Assembly (NCBI GenBank): GCA_947626275.1
Contig: CANQRL010000002.1
Coordinates: 62,001 to 126,000, forward strand
DNA length: 64,000 nucleotides
Source: an uncultured Bacilli bacterium
GTDB taxonomy: Bacteria > Bacillota_I > Bacilli_A > RF39 > UBA660
Direction: 5' to 3'
Shown in pieces: positions 41,767 through 49,709 of the stretch. The position numbers and the translations under genes are program-made. Below the pieces are notes generated by a model. The model was not told the origin of the DNA. It saw nothing but the letters and a program-made list of their open reading frames with translations, and ran no database searches. Each line of letters opens with the position of its first letter. The first letter of the stretch is position 1.

Positions 41767-43083
41767 TAAACAATATTGGTAAGTATCTTGACCAAAAATT
41801 CCTAATATGAACTCTAATAGTAATGGAAGTAAGAAGATAATAAGCGCTACAATTAATCTTTTCGCAAACCTACCGCTTGCTTTCTTTATTTCATCTTCAT
41901 TATCTGCTGCTATCGCTTTAATAAAATCTAAAATCGTTAGAATAATGATTACTACTGGCACGATATATCTTATCCATGATACTATTCTTATTAGCCACGC
42001 AACAAGTCTTTCTGATATGTTACAACTATTAGAATCACTAGTGACAGAATTAATGCCATACTTTTCCTTTATATCACTTAAGTCTTTTTCATAGTTGATA
42101 CATGCTTTAACACAATTAGAAGAATAATCATAACTTCTTAACATTGCATTACAAAATGCTGCTGTAGTTTTCTCTATATCATGAACTTTAGAATAGTACT
42201 GATCATTATCCCCATTTGCGTTTTGGGAAATTTTATAATAATAATGTTCTATGCTATCATCATCTGCATCACAATCCCCATTAGTGCAAAATAATTTTTT
42301 GTTATAACTTTCGCATGAATAATTTTGACTATTACAATCTGATCCAGAACAAGTTTTTACACCACACTCCGTATATCCAGCTTCATAAGCTTCGCCTTCA
42401 TCAGAAAAGATATAATAAGTTACCATACCACTCAAAGCAATGTTGTTATAGCAAGACACGGTAGCTAAGCACTCATCAGTATTCCGATCTTCAGAAAACC
42501 AAGTACTTTCAAGAGTTTCTCCAATTTGATAAGAAAGAGAAGATGTTACCCCTAAATCCGTTGAAAGAGAAAGCGTTTTGTCGAGGCGATTTACCACAAT
42601 AGTGTAAAACTGGTAGCGACAAGAATAAATTCCTAATTGTGATTGATGATTATCGTTTTTGAAAACAGAAACCTGATTAGTCTGCCAGAAATTATCTGCT
42701 GCCTTTGTTGCTGATTCCATCAAATCCTCTTCATTCACTCCATAATATTTTACTCCAACAAGACCATAAAAATTGCTCATCAAAACAAGGTAATCTGGAC
42801 ACTCTGTTTCGCTAACAGCAGCAAAATAATCTGTATTTTCTCCCCAGTTTAAAACCTCTTCACTTCCACCAGGTCCACCACTCAATTGATTTGATCCATC
42901 TGTATAAATTTCAAGAGTTACAGTCCTTCCTGCATAACTTCCACTTGACGTAATCTTTCCCGCGTCTGTTATGCTTGCATAAGATGAATAGGTACAAGTT
43001 TTACTAACCTCTTCAGCCAATAATTTTTCAGGGAAGAAAAGGAAAAATGACAGTACAATTCCTATCAAAATTTTCTTTTTCAT
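41761..43083 (-). CDS. Secreted Cys-rich protein with VirB2-like two-helix C-terminal anchor (copy 1)
   Basis: The 440-residue product has a signal peptide (ILIGIVLSFFLFFPEKLLAE). The exodomain is distantly similar to copy 3: CTYSSYASI, a NWGEN motif versus NWGQS, and TWFSEDRNTDECL versus SWFSEERGTEKCL. The C-terminal anchor is the shared one (NSCNISERLVAWLIRIVSW, DNEDEIKKASGRFAKRL). AGGTGATGAT precedes the ATG, with an extended -10 TGATATAAT upstream. Multiple Cys suggest disulfide-stabilised extracellular structure. Confidence 0.75.
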   Translation of the reverse strand: MKKKILIGIVLSFFLFFPEKLLAEEVSKTCTYSSYASITDAGKITSSGSYAGRTVTLEIYTDGSNQLSGGPGGSEEVLNWGENTDYFAAVSETECPDYLVLMSNFYGLVGVKYYGVNEEDLMESATKAADNFWQTNQVSVFKNDNHQSQLGIYSCRYQFYTIVVNRLDKTLSLSTDLGVTSSLSYQIGETLESTWFSEDRNTDECLATVSCYNNIALSGMVTYYIFSDEGEAYEAGYTECGVKTCSGSDCNSQNYSCESYNKKLFCTNGDCDADDDSIEHYYYKISQNANGDNDQYYSKVHDIEKTTAAFCNAMLRSYDYSSNCVKACINYEKDLSDIKEKYGINSVTSDSNSCNISERLVAWLIRIVSWIRYIVPVVIIILTILDFIKAIAADNEDEIKKASGRFAKRLIVALIIFLLPLLLEFILGIFGQDTYQYCLK

Positions 43084-43099
43084 ATCATCACCTAGATTT

Positions 43100-43108
43100 A
43101 TTATATCA
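43100..43108 (-). promoter_or_regulatory. Extended -10 promoter, copy 1 of the fused pilin-like genes
   Basis: TGATATAAT on the minus strand precedes the copy 1 ATG after the terminator of the 43146 gene. Confidence 0.55.
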
Positions 43109-43112
43109 TATT

Positions 43113-43146
43113 TAAAAAAAATAGATAGCAGTTCGCTACCTATTTT
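43113..43146 (-). terminator. Terminator after the YjdF-like gene (repeat copy 4)
   Basis: ATAGATAGC (43121-43129) and GCTACCTAT (43135-43143) form the stem; the T-run follows on the minus strand. Confidence 0.8.
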
Positions 43147-43754
43147 TATTGAATTCCTTGCATAAACCCTTTTACAAATAATTCTTTACCTCGTTTTTCT
43201 TCAAACACATAACATACAGCAATGAAAATGGCTCCTAAGAAAGCTACAATGATATCTTGCATGGTATCATTTACTCCTGTTAAAGCCACCCTTTGAGCAT
43301 CTCCACCAAAGAAAATATTCGCAATATATTCAAACATCTCCCATCCTGATGCTACTAACATAGTAAATGATAAAAGAAAAAGAATATTAAAAGCAATTTT
43401 TCTTTTGTCATATAAATCTGCCACCTTCAAAAAGAGAAGAGCAAATAAAGCAGTTAGTACTCCTGAAATGGTATGTGTCACTTTATCAAAATAAGCAATA
43501 TGATTATAAAGTTCTAATGTTGTTCCTAAAAAATGAGCACTAAAGATGAATAAAACAACAATAAACTTAATCATAGTAGATATTTTTTTATGAAAAAGTT
43601 TTTCCACCCAATAAGGAGCAGTAATCGTTAAAACAATAGAACTATCTTTTAAAATTAAACCAATTTCTTTATCTCTCGTAATAGCAAAATAAAGTCCTCC
43701 AACAATAGCGATTGCTATCATGACAAAATTAAGAATCTGAAGCATCTTCTTCAT
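43146..43754 (-). CDS. YjdF/DUF2238-like membrane protein
   Basis: The 202-residue product has about six membrane helices. It carries the pattern of the YjdF-type family: HIAYFDKVTHTISGVL, SGWEMFEYIANIFFGG and GVNDTMQDIIVAFLGA, with conserved Asp/His/Glu in membrane-near positions. Function is unknown. ATG 43754 with GAGG ten bases upstream is chosen. The frame overlaps the rmuC end by 26 nt, so it is co-transcribed with rmuC. Confidence 0.72.
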   Translation of the reverse strand: MKKMLQILNFVMIAIAIVGGLYFAITRDKEIGLILKDSSIVLTITAPYWVEKLFHKKISTMIKFIVVLFIFSAHFLGTTLELYNHIAYFDKVTHTISGVLTALFALLFLKVADLYDKRKIAFNILFLLSFTMLVASGWEMFEYIANIFFGGDAQRVALTGVNDTMQDIIVAFLGAIFIAVCYVFEEKRGKELFVKGFMQGIQ

Positions 43755-44811
43755 AGTCAATAGACCTCATTTCTACTTGATTAATGCTATTAAACCTTTT
43801 AGTTATCTTATCAGTGGTAGTGTGAATATCTTTTACATCCTTACTAACCGTTTCAATGCTTCTATAAAGTTTATCCCATCTTTCACGATATCTTGAAAAT
43901 TCTCCATCTAGCAATTGTAATTCTTTATGAATCACTTGAGCATATTTATCCCGCTCAATATTCTTCATAATAATTTGAATAGTAGTTAAAGTACTGATAA
44001 GGGTTGTTGGAGAAGTAATCCAAACTCTTTTTTTATAAGCGTATTCTAATAGTTCAGTATGATAAGCATTTACTTCAGCAAAAATAGCTTCTGCTGGTAA
44101 GAACAAAATAGCTTGATCACTAGTTATTCCGGGAATAATATATTTACTACTAATGGCATCAATATGCTTTTTCATATCGACTTTGAACAATTTTTCGGCA
44201 TTTGCTCGAACATCCGCACTATTTTTCTTGTTCACCATTGCCTGATAATTTTCCAAAGGAAATTTAGAATCGATCGCTATCGTACCTAATGGTTCTGGCG
44301 CAAACAAGACACAGTCTGCTATCGTTCCATTAGAAAATGTATGCTGCATCTCATATATTTTTGTATTATGTTGACCAAATACATTCGACATAATATGCTC
44401 TAAATTAACTTCACCAAAAATACCACGAGTCTTTTTGTCCGTCAGAATCCCCTGTAGAGAAACAATATCAGTAGATAAACTATCTATTTTCTTTTGAGCT
44501 TCATCAATCTTGGATAATCTTTCTAAAACAGAAGTAAACGTTTTATTGGTTTTCTCAAAGTTTTCATCTAAGCGTTCGTTTACTTTATCGGTAATCATTC
44601 GTAGCCTAGTATCTAATTTTTCATTTGTTTTTTCAAAATCATCACGAATATCTCTACTAAAATCGTTTTTAAAATCACCTATTTCTTTTACAATATCTGT
44701 TTCTAACTTACTTATCTTTTCTACTACAGAATCATCATGATGCGTTCTTACCAATAAGAAAACTAAAAGAACAATGTTTAAAATAGATAATCCAATAATA
44801 ATATAATCCAT
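43729..44811 (-). CDS. rmuC: DNA recombination protein RmuC
   Basis: RmuC is a membrane-anchored nuclease-fold protein that limits DNA rearrangement. The 360-residue product has an N-terminal helix (IIIGLSILNIVLLVFLLVRT) and a long coiled coil to about residue 110. The conserved core follows: RGIFGEVNLEHIMSNVFGQH, AIDSKFPLENYQ, DQAILFLPAEAIFAEV and VWITSPTTLISTLTTI. The start overlaps the DUF4176 gene stop (TAATG). Confidence 0.93.
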   Translation of the reverse strand: MDYIIIGLSILNIVLLVFLLVRTHHDDSVVEKISKLETDIVKEIGDFKNDFSRDIRDDFEKTNEKLDTRLRMITDKVNERLDENFEKTNKTFTSVLERLSKIDEAQKKIDSLSTDIVSLQGILTDKKTRGIFGEVNLEHIMSNVFGQHNTKIYEMQHTFSNGTIADCVLFAPEPLGTIAIDSKFPLENYQAMVNKKNSADVRANAEKLFKVDMKKHIDAISSKYIIPGITSDQAILFLPAEAIFAEVNAYHTELLEYAYKKRVWITSPTTLISTLTTIQIIMKNIERDKYAQVIHKELQLLDGEFSRYRERWDKLYRSIETVSKDVKDIHTTTDKITKRFNSINQVEMRSIDYEEDASDS

Positions 44812-45092
44812 TATCCCACCTGAGTTTGAGTCGTTGGAATATTTTTTAGGAAAGCTTTAAATTTTGTTTCCTCATCATTTACATATCCCAAATAGTAAAT
44901 ATCCGCGATTTGACTATGATCAAAAACAAAAATACTCTTGCTATCGATAATTCCTTCTGGATAAGAACATCCACTATAATCATACACTTTTTCGCTTCCT
45001 GGTTTGATAATTCCAAATCCTGTTATCATTAACTTCTTATTTGCATCCTTTAATAATACAATCGTTCCAACTGGTAAATATTTTTCTGTCAT
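44811..45092 (-). CDS. DUF4176-like small protein
   Basis: The 93-residue soluble protein starts YLPVGTIVLLKDANKKLMIT and has YDYSGCSYPEGII and IADIYYLGYVNDEE. This is the pattern of DUF4176, a small family often encoded near secretion loci (type VII) in Bacillota. No type VII gene is seen here. GAGGAATGAAGT precedes its ATG. It lies between the 532-residue protein and rmuC. Confidence 0.72.
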   Translation of the reverse strand: MTEKYLPVGTIVLLKDANKKLMITGFGIIKPGSEKVYDYSGCSYPEGIIDSKSIFVFDHSQIADIYYLGYVNDEETKFKAFLKNIPTTQTQVG

Positions 45093-45109
45093 ACTTCATT
45101 CCTCTCTTT

Positions 45110-46708
45110 CTAATCCCAAAAAGTAAGATAATCAACAGCGCCTGATGCTAATTCACCAAGACCATCCCATTGTTCAGCACCCCACTCCAAAGCCATATCT
45201 TTTAATTCTTCTGCACCTTCAGCAATCTCCTCTGCTTTTTGAGAGCCCCATTCCATCAAATTATCTTTAGCTTCTTCAAGTGCTTCTCCTGCATTTTCAA
45301 GAAGTTCTTCCCCCTTCTCCCTTATGCCATCAACAAATTCTTCACCCTTCTCTCTTATACCGTCGACAATTTCTTCCCCCTTTTCTCTTGCTGCATCGAA
45401 CAATTCGCCGGCGTCTTCTTTGAATTGCTCAAAATCGTCTTGAGAATCAATAACACCCTCGGAAAAAGCTCTAATTTTTTCCTTGGCAATAGCTCCTCCA
45501 GCAGCAACAACAGCTTGGTATCCCATTAACAATCCTGTATACCATTGATCTGCAGGAATGTCTGTAACAACACTATCTGTAATATAATCCGCTCCAAACG
45601 AAAGAGTCGTCGAACCAACTATAGAGGTTCTAGCCAAAAAGCCAATATCTAGAAGATCACAAATATCACTAAAGGAACCTACAGCACCCATGACATCATC
45701 ACTAGAAATATCCTGAATTTTACTAAGGCAATCCATAGTAGACTCAAAGTCGTAAAATAAATTTGGAAGTCTTTTTTCAATGGCCCGTGCGGAAATAAAA
45801 ACATTATTCTTTCTTAATACATCAGATATATAATTAGGAAGTTCAGGATAGATATCTAAAAGGGCATTTGTAATTTTCCTTCCACGGCTCATATTTTCAT
45901 CCTCTAAAAAGGCTTCATATAAATTTCGAACATTTTTATCGTTAAAATTTAGTTCTATTCCCAAGGTTTGCTCATACGGTGCTACAAACGTTTGAAGAGT
46001 GCCTGGCAAATCTTCAAAAATTAAATTTAAATTCTTATAAGGAATCTGTTTTTCTTGAACAAGGTCAATCACATCTAAAAAGATTTTCTGTGGCTCCAAT
46101 TCTTCCTCTCCAAGAAATAATTCTGTAAATTCTGAAATAACGTCCAAATTTTCATATAGAATCTTAACGGTCTCATTATTTAACCGAATTCCTAGTCCTG
46201 CTTCGTCTACATGAGGTTGTAAATAATTGCAAATGACTTCATCAATATTAGAAAAATTTGCTTTCAACTCTTCATAAGTTATATTAGAAGAAGAAATTCG
46301 CTTTACAATATCCAAGGCAATCTCTTCCATATTGTCATCCGTCAAATCTACATCAGAATAAGCAACCGCCAAAGAAAGAAAAAAGATTTTGTGATCATAA
46401 ATAAGCTGTTCACTAAAATTATCTGTATTAATCCCCATGGCAGCAAATTTCTCTTTTATTGTTGCAATAGCATCCTCTATCTGCTTCTTTGGACTTAATT
46501 TTTCTATTTTCTTTTTTGGGTTGAATCCGTCCAGTATCCCCGCTATCGTTTCAAGCGTTCCTTTACTTTCCTTAGTCTCTTCTTCATATTCTTCGTATTC
46601 ACCGTTTAAATTTTGTTGAAAAGTGTCTAATGATGTATTTCCTTTAGAAGGATTGGAAGTTTCCAATTTAGAAGTTTGAAACTTCCCAGAATCCGAATTG
46701 AAATTCAT
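45110..46708 (-). CDS. Large acidic helical protein with C-terminal amphipathic repeats, candidate secretion substrate
   Basis: I do not recognise a family for this 532-residue product. There is no signal peptide. The N-terminus is polar (Ser/Thr/Asn, then Glu-rich), the middle is helical (about 60-390), and one moderately hydrophobic stretch (WYTGLLMGYQAVVAAGGAIA) lies near 395-415. The last 110 residues are repeats of about 11 residues (AREKGEEIVDG, IREKGEEFVDG, IREKGEELLEN) ending WDGLGELASGAVDYLTFWD. It sits next to the coupling ATPase and a DUF4176 gene, which suggests a secreted or membrane-active substrate, but this is inference. Confidence 0.6.
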   Translation of the reverse strand: MNFNSDSGKFQTSKLETSNPSKGNTSLDTFQQNLNGEYEEYEEETKESKGTLETIAGILDGFNPKKKIEKLSPKKQIEDAIATIKEKFAAMGINTDNFSEQLIYDHKIFFLSLAVAYSDVDLTDDNMEEIALDIVKRISSSNITYEELKANFSNIDEVICNYLQPHVDEAGLGIRLNNETVKILYENLDVISEFTELFLGEEELEPQKIFLDVIDLVQEKQIPYKNLNLIFEDLPGTLQTFVAPYEQTLGIELNFNDKNVRNLYEAFLEDENMSRGRKITNALLDIYPELPNYISDVLRKNNVFISARAIEKRLPNLFYDFESTMDCLSKIQDISSDDVMGAVGSFSDICDLLDIGFLARTSIVGSTTLSFGADYITDSVVTDIPADQWYTGLLMGYQAVVAAGGAIAKEKIRAFSEGVIDSQDDFEQFKEDAGELFDAAREKGEEIVDGIREKGEEFVDGIREKGEELLENAGEALEEAKDNLMEWGSQKAEEIAEGAEELKDMALEWGAEQWDGLGELASGAVDYLTFWD

Positions 46709-46768
46709 AAAATCATCCTTTTCTATTTTCTACTAAGTTTATTATATCACATATATATTTGTTTCCAT

Positions 46769-46795
46769 CAAAAAAGTAGCAAAAAATTTGCTACT
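46769..46795 (-). terminator. Terminator of the T4SS-like operon after the coupling protein gene
   Basis: An AGTAGCAAA/TTTGCTACT stem with a 3-nt loop is followed on the minus strand by a run of T. It overlaps the last bases of the gene. Confidence 0.85.
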
Positions 46796-48986
46796 AATCA
46801 TCCCCAAAAAAGTCATCAAAGAACTCATCATCACTAACTTTCGAAGAAGATGGCTGAGGCTTTGGCACTTGCGAAGGAATATCTCTTGTTGGCATTGGAG
46901 GAATTTTTGAATTAGGTATTTCCGGATTTGGTATTTCTGGGTTTGGTATTTCCGGATTTGGAATCGAAGTTTGAGAAGTTGCTTGAGCAGCTTTCTCCTG
47001 CTTCTCCTCTTCCTCTAATTCTGCTATTTTAGCATCTATTCTCTTCACTAAGTCCTCTACATTGATTCCTCCACCTGGAGGCTTCGTTGCTGGTACTGCT
47101 GGACTACTTCCAACATCTCTCGTTGGCAATGGTCTAGAAGAAAAAGGACTTTGTGGAGTACCCGCTCCAAATGGAACAGGAGGAACCTGGGAAATAGGTG
47201 CTCCCATAGGAGGAATTGGCGTAGGCATTTTTGCCCCTCCTGGTCCTCCTGAATTTCCTAAAAGATTATTAATTTTTTCTTCTCTCTTAGCGTCAACATA
47301 TCCTTTCAAATCAAATATTTGAACAGGAATCTCCTCTCTTTGTGGATAAGAGGCCTTTGGAAAGTTGTGTCCCCAATCCATCTGAAAGTTAGGCGTTAAT
47401 TTGGTCTTAAATGGCATTGTTCTAATACGAAGAATAATCGTCTGCCATTGTTCCATTCTCTGTAAGTCACTAACGGTAACAAGTGGGGTTGAAGAAGTCT
47501 TTTCTTTTTCTTTTGATTTTACTTCTCCACACATCTTACTAATTTCTTCCAACGCACTTAACTCTGTACTAATTAAGTATACGATGTTACCACAGTTACC
47601 TTTAATGGTTTCTCCGTTTTCCTTTCCATATACTTCATATAATTGTGAGAAGTTCTGGATAATGAAGGTAAAACGAATATTTCTTGAACGAGCTGCTGTT
47701 ACCATGGTCGTAACATCTTTTAAAGGTGGCATATTCGCAAACTCATCCAAAATGAAGTTTGTTCTATGTGGTAATTTTCCTCCGTTTTCTTGAGCAACAG
47801 AAATAAGCGTTTCATAACATTGTTTCAAGAAAATAGTTACCAAGGTATGATACGTTGTTTTTTCATCTTGAATAACGATAAATACTGCTGTCTTTTTATT
47901 ACCGATATCTCTCATATCAAAGTCGTTATTCGCAAGCATCTCTGATAAATTCGTACGAGACGCAAACAACTGAACTCTTTGCTTAAAAACAGAAAGAATA
48001 GAACCCTTCGTTTCATTTGGTGCCATCAAGGTTGATGAAGCTTTAATATAAGCGGTACTGGCAGGATCTTTAAAGCTAAAATACTCTTTAATATAAGTAG
48101 TATTCGCTAGCTTTTCCTCTCCTACCGTCGTCATTAAGTTAATACTATTTAAATTGATTTGTGATTCATCGCCATCTTCAAAAAGGGCGAAAGATAAACC
48201 TGAAAAATAATCGGCAGAAGTATTTTCCCAGAATGGGTCTTGTCCTTTTGCTGATGGATCTTTTAAGATATTGGCTGCTAAGTCTTCCAATAACTCAATC
48301 GATTTATCAATTTTATGTTGTTTATATAAAGAATATGGCAAATACATTGGGTTCCAACTATTTCCTTGTTGAGGATCACGGAAGTTCAATAAGACTATAT
48401 TGTAACCTAAACTTTTTAAATAGTTAGAAGTTAACTCGAAAATTTCACCTTTAGGGTCGGTAATAATCATAGACTCATCATGCTTAGCAAGTAAGTTTAC
48501 CATTGGAAGTACGGTAGTCTGTGTTTTACCAGCACCAGTAGAACCGATAACTAGGTTATGATATCCACCATTATCTACCCACACCTTTTTAGGTGTCATG
48601 ATAAGAGGAATACCAGCTGCATCTGTTTTTGGCGCCAATGGGTCTACTGCTACTACATCAAGTCCATTTTGAATTTCTTTGTCTTTGGCCCATCTAGAAT
48701 AATTTTTTTCTTTCTTAGCACCAATTTGAATACCAATTCCCTCTTCACGTTCAATAAACCAAGATTGAACGCTTAAAAACATGGCAATAATGGAAATGAT
48801 GAAAAGCATCAAAGTAAATGGTAACCATCGCGTAATAGCAGGAATAATATTAAATCCCGCAAACTCATTTTCTGCAATAAATAGTCCAACATTAGAAACT
48901 GCTAAACAGAGTAAAAGAAAGACTACAGCAGAGAATATTGCAAATATAACGACGTCTTTTGTATCTGCTCGAAATTTTAGTTTCAA
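46794..48986 (-). CDS. VirD4/TraG-type coupling ATPase, TTG start
   Basis: The 730-residue product has two N-terminal membrane helices (about 11-38 and 55-75) and a TraG/VirD4 ATPase. Walker A is VIGSTGAGKTQTTVLP (about 147-160), followed by MIITDPKGEIFELTS and Walker B FILDEFANMPPL. ARSRNIRFTFIIQNFSQLYE and a GNCGNIVYL segment complete the core. The last 150 residues are Pro-rich with an NPEIP repeat and an acidic end DDEFFDDFFGDD. AGGTG lies five bases before TTG 48986 and there is no alternative ATG. It would select substrates for the T4SS-like machine encoded upstream. Confidence 0.92.
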   Translation of the reverse strand: MKLKFRADTKDVVIFAIFSAVVFLLLCLAVSNVGLFIAENEFAGFNIIPAITRWLPFTLMLFIISIIAMFLSVQSWFIEREEGIGIQIGAKKEKNYSRWAKDKEIQNGLDVVAVDPLAPKTDAAGIPLIMTPKKVWVDNGGYHNLVIGSTGAGKTQTTVLPMVNLLAKHDESMIITDPKGEIFELTSNYLKSLGYNIVLLNFRDPQQGNSWNPMYLPYSLYKQHKIDKSIELLEDLAANILKDPSAKGQDPFWENTSADYFSGLSFALFEDGDESQINLNSINLMTTVGEEKLANTTYIKEYFSFKDPASTAYIKASSTLMAPNETKGSILSVFKQRVQLFASRTNLSEMLANNDFDMRDIGNKKTAVFIVIQDEKTTYHTLVTIFLKQCYETLISVAQENGGKLPHRTNFILDEFANMPPLKDVTTMVTAARSRNIRFTFIIQNFSQLYEVYGKENGETIKGNCGNIVYLISTELSALEEISKMCGEVKSKEKEKTSSTPLVTVSDLQRMEQWQTIILRIRTMPFKTKLTPNFQMDWGHNFPKASYPQREEIPVQIFDLKGYVDAKREEKINNLLGNSGGPGGAKMPTPIPPMGAPISQVPPVPFGAGTPQSPFSSRPLPTRDVGSSPAVPATKPPGGGINVEDLVKRIDAKIAELEEEEKQEKAAQATSQTSIPNPEIPNPEIPNPEIPNSKIPPMPTRDIPSQVPKPQPSSSKVSDDEFFDDFFGDD
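46900..46959 (-). repeat. 15-bp tandem repeat in the coupling protein gene
   Basis: Three near-identical 15-bp units (46915-46959) plus one degenerate unit encode NPEIP/NSKIP in the C-terminal tail of the coupling protein. Copy number may vary between strains. Confidence 0.85.
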
Positions 48987-49001
48987 ATTATCACCTACTA
49001 T

Positions 49002-49697
49002 CTATTCATCCATTTTATTTCGTTGTTTGTTTTGATTAACTATGGTTAAAACAACATAAACACCAATTAAAACAACAACAAGACCAATACCGGCATAAAC
49101 ATACCAATTAGACTCTTCTTCCTTCATAGCTTGATTAAAAGTTAATGTTAACGTTCTTTCTTCTGAATTTTCATCAAAATTCCATGTATACGTATTACTA
49201 TCCTTATCATAAGAGTCAGCGTTGTGGTTAGTAACTTCAAAAGGTACAACAATACTTATTTTTGCTGTTTGTACTTTATATCCTGTCTCTTGATCTTGCT
49301 CGTCTACTGAAAAAGAACCCGTAATACTAAGTGTCGTTTCATCTCCATTTTTTGTATAAGTAATTTCATTTCCAAATTGTTCTGATATTTTCGTATTTTT
49401 TACATATTCTTCCAAACTGTTATAGTTCTTTGTAAGAGTAGCCCCACCTTTATCAGAATCGTTAATATAACCTACTTGATATTTATTAGCATTGATTACC
49501 TCTAAATTTGGCTCTAATATAAAACCGACAACTCTTTGAACAGAAGAATTTTCATATTGAAGAAAAAATTCAGCAGGCTCAGTGGCACTTAATGTTTCTG
49601 ATACTGTCAAATCTTCATTAATTCGTAAAGTATAATTTGCTTCACATCCACAACATAACATTACAAAGAAAAGTAATAAAATAAAATTTTTCTTCAT
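49002..49697 (-). CDS. Lipoprotein-like protein with C-terminal membrane helix (A)
   Basis: The 231-residue product has a short signal peptide ending in a lipobox-like CCGC (Cys18). A beta-rich extracytoplasmic domain follows (ANYTLRINEDLTVSETLSA, then EERTLTLTFNQAM) and a C-terminal membrane helix (about 200-222) with a basic tail. It is similar in layout to the 51104 gene. A protein held at both ends is unusual. It lies between the SpoIID-C39 enzyme and the coupling protein; role unknown. Confidence 0.7.
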   Translation of the reverse strand: MKKNFILLLFFVMLCCGCEANYTLRINEDLTVSETLSATEPAEFFLQYENSSVQRVVGFILEPNLEVINANKYQVGYINDSDKGGATLTKNYNSLEEYVKNTKISEQFGNEITYTKNGDETTLSITGSFSVDEQDQETGYKVQTAKISIVVPFEVTNHNADSYDKDSNTYTWNFDENSEERTLTLTFNQAMKEEESNWYVYAGIGLVVVLIGVYVVLTIVNQNKQRNKMDE

Positions 49698-49709
49698 AGA
49701 ACGAACCTC

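Noticed and set aside
39359-42094. Plus-strand ORFs of 78-106 codons repeated in three places, looking like a repeated small gene
   Set aside because: They are antisense shadows of the near-identical 3' ends of the three fused pilin-like genes; their similarity only reflects the minus-strand paralogy.
44811-45092. Type VII (ESX) secretion locus suggested by DUF4176
   Set aside because: There is no EssC-type FtsK/SpoIIIE ATPase, WXG100 protein or EsaA-like gene; the ATPases nearby are VirD4 and VirB4 types.
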